A stretch of DNA of 64,000 nucleotides from Lysobacteraceae bacterium NML07-0707 (GTDB taxonomy: Bacteria; Pseudomonadota; Gammaproteobacteria; Xanthomonadales; Xanthomonadaceae). The position numbers and the translations under genes are program-made. Where the stretch lies: assembly GCA_002798295.1 (NCBI GenBank), contig NWQT01000015.1, forward strand, positions 26,531-90,530, in the 5' to 3' direction. Below, in pieces: positions 58,401 to 64,000 of this stretch (the stretch's first letter is position 1; the number at the start of each line of letters is the position of its first letter). The notes below the pieces were generated by a model. That model was not told the DNA's origin and ran no database searches. It worked only from the letters and a program-made list of their open reading frames with translations.

Positions 58401-58912
58401 GAAATGCCTGCGGCCTCCTCCAGATACACGCGCAATTCTTCCGGGCGCGCCTCAATCACCTGCGAAATCATGCCCTGCTCGATAATCGAGTAACTGCGCG
58501 GGCCAAGCCCGGTACCCAGAAACAGGTCGGTAATGTCCTTGCGCCGGCATTTGCCGCCATTGAGGTAATAGCTGCTCTGCCCGTCACGGCCAATGCTGCG
58601 CTTGACCGAAATCTCGTTGAAGGCAGCGTATTCGCCACTGATGGTGTGGTCACTGTTGTCGAAAATCAGCTCCACCGTGGCCTGGCTGACCGGCTTGCGG
58701 CTATTGGAGCCGGAAAAAATCACGTCGGTGGAACTGTCGCCGCGCAGACGGCTGGCAGAAGACTCGCCCATCACCCAGCGCACCGCATCGATGATATTGG
58801 ACTTGCCGCACCCATTTGGCCCCACCACCCCGGTCATATTGGTCGGCAGGTGCAGCGTGGTCGGGTCAACAAAGGACTTGAAACCGGCGAGTTTGATGGT
58901 GGACAGACGCAT
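55409..58912 (-). CDS. smc: Chromosome segregation protein SMC
   Basis: 1167 residues with an ABC-type head split by coiled coils: N-terminal GPNGCGKSNIIDAVRWVMGE (Walker A), two long coiled-coil arms around a hinge at about 520-640, and C-terminal signature LSGGEKAMTAVALVFAIF plus Walker B PFCLLDEVDAPLDEANV. Partner kleisin genes scpA and scpB lie 550 bp away on the other strand; so SMC-ScpAB rather than MukBEF condensin is used. Confidence 0.96.
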   Translation of the reverse strand: MRLSTIKLAGFKSFVDPTTLHLPTNMTGVVGPNGCGKSNIIDAVRWVMGESSASRLRGDSSTDVIFSGSNSRKPVSQATVELIFDNSDHTISGEYAAFNEISVKRSIGRDGQSSYYLNGGKCRRKDITDLFLGTGLGPRSYSIIEQGMISQVIEARPEELRVYLEEAAGISKYKERRRETENRIKHTRENLERLSDLREEVGKQLGHLARQARQAEQYTAIQAERRIKDAEWKALQYRALDEELQKHRQTLAADETRLERLVAEQRHAEREIETGRERHQAAIDEHARAQAEVYRVGGVLARLEQQIQHQQEMSARLATARDEAEAALSEIVAHIGSDEETLMVLQESLMENEPRLAELREADVEHQDALREAESQLAQWQQSWETQSREQAEAARAGDVERTRVDYLDRQLLDAQRRCERLAEERTGLDLEQLAEAFAALEIRHEEQKTGIDTLQEEVEARKQAVTDLQDRQRQMQAMLADARKSAQEKRGRLSSLETLQSAALGQEQGAAVAWLRQRGLDSAPRVGEKLRVESGWEQAVESALGQMIEGVLLEDPAALVDALGELGEGRLALVAADAGEGDFAPTSLAAKVTGPLAIRRMLANLHVAETLGEARALLPSLPAGASLITRAGERLGAGWLRVLRSGAAKQGALLREREIQSLRAEIESLQAQEQTLEQDIASLREQALAAEQSREEAQRQLYQAHRAVSEVAGQLQSQKGRLDSARGRLANIEAELAQLAQGIAEGEAQSREARERLEIAIERMAELEDARLQLDAERRRLGEARDAARERARQSRETAHALALTVETQRTQVNALTQALNRMSQQRGQLDTRLGEITAQLSRGDDPVESLKAEQQAALEERVRVEQALSAARNALETIEGELRSHEQTRQQRDADALAQRETISQRRLDQQAAMIAANRLATEVVEAGFALAEVVASLPAGANPAEWEKAVHDFDSKLRRLEPVNLAAIAEHAEAEERKQYLDAQDADLTVALETLEEAIRKIDRETRGRFKDTFDRVNAGVQELYPRLFGGGHAYLELTGDDLLDTGVTIMARPPGKRVSSITLLSGGEKAMTAVALVFAIFRLNPAPFCLLDEVDAPLDEANVGRLAAMVKEMSQAVQFLFVTHNKATMEAAEQLSGVTMREPGVSRLVSVDLAEATRMVGAA

Positions 58913-58971
58913 GGGCAGTTATCTGTGATGCAGAACCCGGCTGAGCGGGCAGGCGAGTATAGCGGGCAGCC

Positions 58972-59244
58972 TCAAGGCTGGCGGGCATCAATGGAGAGGG
59001 CGTGAATATCGGTTTGCATCAGGCTGCCCAGCGCCGCATATACCGCACGATGACGCGCCAATGGCCGCATCCCGGCAAATGTTTCACTGACCACGGACAC
59101 CTTGAAATGTCCGCGCCCATCACGTGCCCCTGCATGCCCGGCATGCTTGTGGCTTTCATCCACAATCGACAGCGAAACCGGAGAGAAGGCTGCCTCAAGT
59201 GCAGCCCGGATAGCTGCTACGCGGTCAGACTCGGCAAGATGCAT
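58972..59244 (-). CDS. bolA: BolA-family protein
   Basis: 90 residues: ESDRVAAIRAALEAAF, then the conserved DESHKHAGHAGARDGRGHFKVSVVSETFAGMRPLARHRAVYAAL, with the histidine used for glutaredoxin/Fe-S binding. Divergent from scpA with a 207-bp gap. The frame is open to 59403, but only from ATG 59244 does family similarity begin. Confidence 0.92.
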   Translation of the reverse strand: MHLAESDRVAAIRAALEAAFSPVSLSIVDESHKHAGHAGARDGRGHFKVSVVSETFAGMRPLARHRAVYAALGSLMQTDIHALSIDARQP

Positions 59245-59451
59245 CTCATTCCATATATCCAGAAAGAACGCACAAGTATCGCATCCCCGCTCTTTACATG
59301 CCCACCGGCTTTGCCCTACCCTACGCGGGCGCAAGGCTCCAGACTCTGCCGCCTGCGTCCCTCCTGCCCTTGACCGCGACCGCTCCGGCGTGAATCGCGC
59401 CATGCAGGTGCTTCAAGTTTTGCCGGCCACTGCCCGGCTTTTTCCTATTAC

Positions 59452-60357
59452 ATGAGCCAAGACAGCGCCCAGCCGGGCAATGCCGCCGTGATGCCCTTGC
59501 CTCCCCAGCAGCAGGAAATGCCGCTGGCGACCGTGCTTGGCCAGCCGCTGCTGGAAATCCCGAAAGACCTGTATATCCCGCCGGATGCGCTGGAGGTCAT
59601 TCTGGAGGCGTTTGAAGGCCCGCTGGATTTGCTGCTGTACCTGATTCGTCGCCAGAATCTGGACATCCTCGATATCCCGGTCGCGGAAATCACCCGGCAG
59701 TATGTGGATTACATCCAGGCCATGCACGACATGCGCTTTGAGCTGGCCGCCGAATATCTGGTGATGGCGGCGATTCTGGCCGAAATCAAATCGCGCATGC
59801 TGTTGCCGCGCCCGGTCAATGAAGAAGGCGTTGAAGAAGATCCGCGTGCGGATTTGGTGCGCCGCCTGCAGGAATACGAGCGTTACAAACAGGCGGCCGA
59901 AGACCTCGATGCCCTGCCCCGCGAGGAGCGCGACACCACCAGTGCAGCGGCCGTTCACATGCCGGACCTGAAAATCAGCCGCAGCCCGCCAGAGGTCGAC
60001 CTGCGTGAAATGCTGCTGGCCCTGCACGATGTGTTGAAGCGTGCCGAGCTGTTTACCCAGCATGCCATCCGCCGCGATGCGCTCAGCGTGCGCCAGCGCA
60101 TGAGTGAACTGATGGAGGCGCTGGCCGATGGCGCTTTCCACCGTTTTGAATCGCTGTTCAAGCCCGAAGAAGGCAAGCTGGGCGCCGTGGTGACCTTTCT
60201 TGGCTTGTTGACGCTGGCCAAGGAGCAGCTGGTGGAAATCGTGCAGGATGCGCCCTTTGCGCCGATTTATATCAAGTCCCTGGCCAGCGGCGAAGGCGGT
60301 TTTGCACAAATCCCCGAAAGCGAATTTGATACCGGCGATGAGGCGGTCACCGAATAA
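59452..60357 (+). CDS. scpA: Segregation and condensation protein A (kleisin)
   Basis: 301 residues. FEGPLDLLLYLIRRQNLDILDIPVAEITRQY at about 55-85 is the ScpA N-terminal signature; a winged helix ends the protein (VVTFLGLLTLAKEQLVEIVQD). The first 45 residues are a Pro/Gln-rich extension. Links the SMC heads. Overlaps nothing; scpB follows after 2 bp. Confidence 0.95.
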   Translation: MSQDSAQPGNAAVMPLPPQQQEMPLATVLGQPLLEIPKDLYIPPDALEVILEAFEGPLDLLLYLIRRQNLDILDIPVAEITRQYVDYIQAMHDMRFELAAEYLVMAAILAEIKSRMLLPRPVNEEGVEEDPRADLVRRLQEYERYKQAAEDLDALPREERDTTSAAAVHMPDLKISRSPPEVDLREMLLALHDVLKRAELFTQHAIRRDALSVRQRMSELMEALADGAFHRFESLFKPEEGKLGAVVTFLGLLTLAKEQLVEIVQDAPFAPIYIKSLASGEGGFAQIPESEFDTGDEAVTE

Positions 60358-60359
60358 CC

Positions 60360-61061
60360 ATGGAACAAGCACTCATCAACCGCATTGTTGAAGCAGCGCT
60401 CTTGGCCTCGTCCACCCCGTTGAGCGTGGCACAGCTCGATGCGCTGTTCACCCTGGATGCGCCCGCCCCCAAGGGCAGCATCCAGACGGCGCTCAAGCAA
60501 TTGCAGGCCGAATGCGAAAACCGCGGCGTGGAGCTGGTGGAAGTGGCCAGCGGCTGGCGTTTTCAGGTCAAGCGCGATGTGCATGCCTGGGTCGCACGGC
60601 TGTGGACCGAGCGGCAAACCCGCTACACTCGCGCCACGCTGGAAACCCTGGCGCTGATTGCCTACCGCCAGCCCATCACCCGCGGCGAAATCGAACAAAT
60701 CCGTGGCGTCTCCACCAATAGCAATATCATCAAGGCGCTGGAGGAGCGCGACTGGATTCGCTCGGTCGGCCACCGCGATGTGCCCGGCCGCCCGGAACTG
60801 CTCGGCACCACCAAGACTTTTCTGGACTATTTCGGTCTTAAAAAGCTGGATGAATTGCCGCCGCTTTCCGAACTCAAGGACTTTGCCGAATTGAATCCGC
60901 AACTGCCGCTGGATGAGGCGCCGATTCCGGCCAGTGCAAACAACGCCAGCCCGCCCGAATCTGCGGGCGCTGATATTTCCCCTCAACCCCAATCCTCTGA
61001 ACCCACCGAACCACAGGACATCGCCGAAGAGGCGAGGTCAGGAGCAGAAAATGAGCAATAA
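60360..61061 (+). CDS. scpB: Segregation and condensation protein B
   Basis: 233 residues with two winged-helix domains (LNRIVEAALLASSTPLSVAQLDALF; RATLETLALIAYRQPITRGEIEQIRGV) and the GTTKTFLDYFGLKKLDELPPL C-terminal block. An acidic, disordered tail of about 50 residues follows. The end overlaps the rluB start by 11 bp. Confidence 0.95.
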   Translation: MEQALINRIVEAALLASSTPLSVAQLDALFTLDAPAPKGSIQTALKQLQAECENRGVELVEVASGWRFQVKRDVHAWVARLWTERQTRYTRATLETLALIAYRQPITRGEIEQIRGVSTNSNIIKALEERDWIRSVGHRDVPGRPELLGTTKTFLDYFGLKKLDELPPLSELKDFAELNPQLPLDEAPIPASANNASPPESAGADISPQPQSSEPTEPQDIAEEARSGAENEQ

Positions 61062-62556
61062 CGAACGCCGCACCCTTTCCTTGAAACGCGGCAGCGAAAA
61101 CAACAGCGACAAACTGGAAGAGCGCCTGCACAAGGTGCTGGCGCAGGCCGGGCTTGGCTCGCGCCGCGCACTGGAGCAACGCATTGCCGATGGCAAGGTC
61201 ATCGTCAACGGCGAAGCGGCGCAGGTCGGCATGTCCGTCAAGGCCGGCGACAAGGTGGAGCTGGATGGCCGCGCCTTTGTCGCCAGCGCGCTGACCGAAG
61301 CGCCGCGCGTTCTGATTTACAACAAACCCGAAGGCGAAGTCACCACCCGCGAAGACCCCGAAGGCCGCCCGACCATCTTTGACGGCCTGCCGGTACTCAA
61401 AGGCTCGCGCTGGATTTCCATCGGCCGGCTGGACATCAATACCAGCGGCCTCTTGCTGCTGACCACCGATGGCGAACTGGCCAATGCGATGATGCATCCG
61501 AGCCACGAAGTCGAGCGCGAATACGTCTGCCGCGTGCGCCCGCCCGAAGGCGAAGATGAAGTCAGCGACAAGATTGTTGACCGCCTCGCCCGTGGCGTGG
61601 CGCTGGAAGATGGCCCGGCCAAGTTCGATGCCATCGAGCGCATGAGCGGCACCGATTCGCATGACTGGTTCCGGGTGACGCTGACCGAAGGCCGCAACCG
61701 TGAAGTGCGCCGCCTGTGGGAATCCCAGGGCTGTCAGGTCGCCCGCCTCAAACGCATCCGCTACGGCAAAATCAGCCTGCCGCAGCCGCTGCTGCGCGGC
61801 CAGTCGCAGGAGCTGTCCGATACCCAGGTCGCTGCCCTGCAAAAGTCGGTTGGCCTGGAAGACAACATCCCCGCCGCCCTCACCCTGCTGCCGGTCATTG
61901 GCCAGCGTCGCGTGCAAAAATCCACCGTGCATGTGGCCAGCGAACGCCGTAGCCAGGGCGGCTATATCGGCGGCCACAACACCGCTGACGAAGGCCGTGA
62001 ACTGCGCCGTTTCGACCATGTCCGCGAAGACCGCCGCGGTCGCGGCGGCGCGCGCAAAACGGGGGGGCTCACTGTCAGTGGCGAAAACGCCGCCAAACAG
62101 GCCAACAAGGGGCTGAAAATCAAAGGCCAGCAACGCCCCAAGGGACAGCGCATGCGTCCGGGCGAAACCCGCGGCGGCGACAATCCTGCCGCGATGCGCA
62201 CCTGGTTCGTCCCCGATGGCGTCGCCACCGGCCCTGCCGGCCATCGCAATGCCGATGGCCGCAAGCCACGTCCGGCAAGCGGCAAATCCCCCTATGGCAG
62301 CAAGGGGCGCAGCGGCGGCCGTAATGCAGCCGCCTCAACCGCAGGTTATGCCGGCCGCAGCAACCAGGCTGCGCCAAAACCGCGCCACCCCTACGGCCAC
62401 CCCGGCAATGCCCCGAGCTTTCCGTCCGACCACGCCACCCCCGGCTTCAACCCCTATGGCGAAGCCCCGCGCGGACGCAAACCCGGCGGCAACCGCCCGC
62501 CGCGCGGCCCCAAACCCGCAGGCCGGCAAAACCGCCCGCCGCGTGGTCGGGGCTAA
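61051..62556 (+). CDS. rluB: 23S rRNA pseudouridine synthase RluB with long basic tail
   Basis: 501 residues. An S4 domain (RLHKVLAQAGLGSRRALEQRI) is followed by the RsuA/RluB catalytic domain with GRLDINTSGLLLLTTDG (catalytic Asp) and RRLWESQGCQVARLKRIRYG. The last 210 residues or so are Gly/Arg/Pro/Asn-rich and disordered, longer than usual for RluB. AGGAG is six bases upstream. Overlaps scpB. Confidence 0.93.
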   Translation: MSNNERRTLSLKRGSENNSDKLEERLHKVLAQAGLGSRRALEQRIADGKVIVNGEAAQVGMSVKAGDKVELDGRAFVASALTEAPRVLIYNKPEGEVTTREDPEGRPTIFDGLPVLKGSRWISIGRLDINTSGLLLLTTDGELANAMMHPSHEVEREYVCRVRPPEGEDEVSDKIVDRLARGVALEDGPAKFDAIERMSGTDSHDWFRVTLTEGRNREVRRLWESQGCQVARLKRIRYGKISLPQPLLRGQSQELSDTQVAALQKSVGLEDNIPAALTLLPVIGQRRVQKSTVHVASERRSQGGYIGGHNTADEGRELRRFDHVREDRRGRGGARKTGGLTVSGENAAKQANKGLKIKGQQRPKGQRMRPGETRGGDNPAAMRTWFVPDGVATGPAGHRNADGRKPRPASGKSPYGSKGRSGGRNAAASTAGYAGRSNQAAPKPRHPYGHPGNAPSFPSDHATPGFNPYGEAPRGRKPGGNRPPRGPKPAGRQNRPPRGRG

Positions 62557-62574
62557 CGATCTAGGCGTATAAAC

Positions 62575-62606
62575 AAAGGGCAGCCCTAGAGGCTGGCTGC
62601 CCTTTT
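62575..62606 (+). terminator. Intrinsic terminator after rluB
   Basis: AAAGGGCAGCC (62575-62585) and GGCTGCCCTTT (62595-62605) form an 11-bp stem with a nine-base loop ending in TTTT, 18 bp after the stop. Confidence 0.85.
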
Positions 62607-62870
62607 CATTGCCTGCAAAGACCTGCCTGACACTCATCACGGGCAGCTTTCCCGAACGACCCTGAACACAGCAGCCTGCCAGCCTATACAGCCCCACAAT
62701 ACCCATAACTTCAAGCACTGCCTCAAAACCTCCAAACAGCTGGCTGTGCATGCAGTTGACCTGTGAGTCTGAACGGTTCCGGATTAATGTAGAGTCATCT
62801 AATCACGGGACTAAGCATCCAGACACATACAATGCCGTTCTGTGTTTCAAGAATATATCGAGGATTTCAC
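62607..62870. other. Intergenic stretch without a recognisable gene
   Basis: About 264 bp between the rluB terminator and the lipoprotein start (314 bp including the terminator). I see no coding frame with family similarity. A TTGACC at 62756-62761 could be a -35 element, but no -10 stands at the right spacing. Confidence 0.5.
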
Positions 62871-63248
62871 ATGCACAAAATGAAATGGATGTTGCCGCTG
62901 GTCGCCGTTCTGTTGGTAAGTGCCTGTGTGAGTGTGGATAGCGTCCATATTCCGCAGGCCGAGCCACAGGCAGTGGAGGGTGATTTCCGCCGCTTCCATT
63001 GCGACAACGGTTACCGAGTGAGCGTCAAGTACAGATCCCCCGAGCAAATCAGTGTCAGCTTCAACAATGGCAATGACACCTTCGTCGTCGTCGCCAACAG
63101 CACACCGGCGGCCTCCGGTGCCGATTACGTGAATAATCTTGGTAATCTACGTTGGCACGAGAAAGGCGATATTGCGCATTTCACCTATCCGGCTAGCGAC
63201 TGGCGCAGCAGTCGCCACCTATTGGAAACCACTTGTCGCGCCCATTGA
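62871..63248 (+). CDS. MliC-like lysozyme-inhibitor lipoprotein
   Basis: 125 residues with GAGGA six bases upstream. The lipobox is LVSAC. The mature part has the MliC/PliC pattern FHCDNGYRVSVKY, SGADYVNNLGNLRWHEKGDIAHF (SxSGxxY ... W..KG..A) and a C-terminal cysteine pairing with the first. MliC proteins protect peptidoglycan against c-type lysozyme. The match is by motif spacing only and the W-W pair is reduced to one tryptophan. Confidence 0.65.
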   Translation: MHKMKWMLPLVAVLLVSACVSVDSVHIPQAEPQAVEGDFRRFHCDNGYRVSVKYRSPEQISVSFNNGNDTFVVVANSTPAASGADYVNNLGNLRWHEKGDIAHFTYPASDWRSSRHLLETTCRAH

Positions 63249-63339
63249 GATGGCTTGCGCCGAACGCCACAGATATACCTGCGGCGTTCGCCTGAACTCA
63301 AGCCTGCAAGTGATTGCAGGCTTTTTGATGGACGGATTG

Positions 63340-63582
63340 TGCGGCAGGGCTGGACTACATGCTGCTGCCCGAATATTGGGAGCAAGGCATTGGCAACTGC
63401 GTGGCTGCACAGTTGCTGGCGGTGGCGCATGCACAGGCGCCCGGCTTGAACGCCTGTTCGCCATCATCGACCCGGCCAACATCGCCTCGCGCAAGATTCT
63501 CGTCAGGCATGGCTTTGTCCATCAGGCGTTTCAGGACTTCGACGGTCTGCCGGGCGAGGTGCTGCAACGCGCGCTGGGCTAG
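63340..63582 (+). pseudogene. Frameshifted GNAT acetyltransferase remnant
   Basis: One frame reads MLLPEYWEQGIGNCVAAQLLAVAHAQ (GNAT motif A, QxxGIG). After 63443-63450 the homology continues one frame over as LERLFAIIDPANIASRKILVRHGF to a stop at 63580-63582. The N-terminal half is absent. This is a truncated, single-base-frameshifted gene. Confidence 0.7.
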
Positions 63583-63593
63583 CCAATGCTGGG

Positions 63594-63721
63594 CTAGCCC
63601 TCGATCATCGCGCCTTCGCCACGCTGGCTGATGCCGAGCACCTCGGCCAGTTGCTGGCCGGGCATCGGCCTGCGGCGGGCACGCAGCAGTTCCAGTAATT
63701 GCAGCAGGCGGTGGGCGCGGG
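63594..63721 (-). pseudogene. Fragment of a YafY/WYL-type HTH regulator
   Basis: On the minus strand RAHRLLQLLELLRARRRPMPGQQ followed by LAEVLGISQR is the start of a YafY-type winged HTH. It then degenerates and stops at 63594; the upstream side runs into the IS end near 63722. It is broken on both sides. Confidence 0.6.
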
Positions 63722-64000
63722 TGTAATGACCCACTGATTTCCTGCTCAGGTGTTACCTTCACTAGAGGAGACACCCAATGAGTGCAGTAATGGACGAAGC
63801 AATCAAACGTTGGATAGCGCGGCGCAAGTCGGCGCTGGTGCTTGAGATCATCCAGGGCAAGACGACGGTGGCTGAGGCAAGTCGTCAATTTGACCTGACC
63901 CCGGCAGAGGTTGAGGCTTGGGTAGAGGACGGCAAGCGTGGCATGGAGAATGCCTTGCGCGCCAAGCCCGAGGACGTTCGCCAGCAGTACGAGCGCCAGC
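63722..64000 (+). mobile_element. Left end of an IS3-family-like insertion sequence, truncated by the window
   Basis: The sequence changes at TGTAATGACCC (about 63722), just where the HTH fragment is interrupted, and a transposase OrfA begins 56 bp on. The exact end and target duplication cannot be fixed because the right end is outside. Confidence 0.65.
63778..64000 (+). CDS. IS3-family-like transposase OrfA, C-terminus outside the window
   Basis: 74 visible residues starting MSAVMDEAIKRWIARRK behind AGGAG (seven bases). The helix-turn-helix VAEASRQFDLTPAEVEAWVEDG is followed by KRGMENALRAKPEDVRQQYERQ, a form seen in OrfA proteins of IS3-type elements. Open to the edge. Confidence 0.75.
   Translation, partial: MSAVMDEAIKRWIARRKSALVLEIIQGKTTVAEASRQFDLTPAEVEAWVEDGKRGMENALRAKPEDVRQQYERQ

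Noticed and set aside
55529..59005. Two long plus-strand frames opposite smc
   Set aside because: They mirror the smc coiled coil and have no motif; smc itself is unambiguous.

Overview
The window is about 64 kb of dense, fairly GC-rich bacterial chromosome carrying mostly housekeeping genes. It looks like a gammaproteobacterium of the order Lysobacterales (Xanthomonadales). Supporting this are the gene orders sdhCDAB-sdhE-ygfX-lolC-lolD-comEC, exbB-exbD-msbA-lpxK-kdsB, map-glnD ... dapD-arsC-dapE, smc-zipA-ligA and metG-rnfB, together with the lipid A, Lol and ZipA genes of a diderm. This placement is inference from synteny and protein style; no 16S rRNA is present.

Layout. 1-5.4 kb (minus): an envelope operon, exbB-exbD-msbA-lpxK-kdsB, ending in a periplasmic formylglycine-generating-enzyme-like protein cut by the window edge. 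5.5-9.7 kb (plus): an Hsp90-family protein translationally coupled to a TPR protein. 9.8-20.5 kb (minus): a MuiA-like protein, comEC, lolD, lolC/E, ygfX, sdhE, the sdhCDAB operon and a tiny SDHAF4-like gene. 20.5-25.4 kb (plus): ygfZ, yggS, map, glnD. 25.6-33.6 kb: an accessory block (DUF924, SelO, a decayed DUF1697 gene, GST, a PIN/AbrB toxin-antitoxin pair, a GNAT fragment, two VOC proteins, an AraC regulator, two pirins) lying between glnD and dapD. 33.8-39.5 kb: dapD-arsC-dapE facing a hisS-ammonia lyase operon. 39.6-41.9 kb: tRNA-Pro and a three-gene RiPP cluster. 42-46.6 kb: amiC and a lipidated subtilisin autotransporter. 46.8-52.5 kb: thiolase, two alanine-rich lipoproteins, metG, an RnfB-like ferredoxin and a BI-1 family protein. 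52.6-62.6 kb: ligA-zipA-smc, bolA, scpA-scpB-rluB. 62.8-64 kb: a MliC-like lipoprotein, decayed GNAT and HTH gene fragments, and the left end of an IS3-like element running off the window.

Most interesting system: a secreted precursor with two canonical EF-hand loops sandwiched between two three-cysteine EGKCG-type clusters, followed by a DUF692 multinuclear non-haem iron oxygenase (MNIO) and a DUF2063 partner. This is the architecture of the copper-binding bufferin/Hvf RiPPs, but with a calcium-binding EF-hand pair as the spacer. Second: the bacterial Hsp90-TPR bicistron, reminiscent of eukaryotic Hsp90 and its TPR co-chaperones, inserted with a MuiA-like gene between comEC and exbB.
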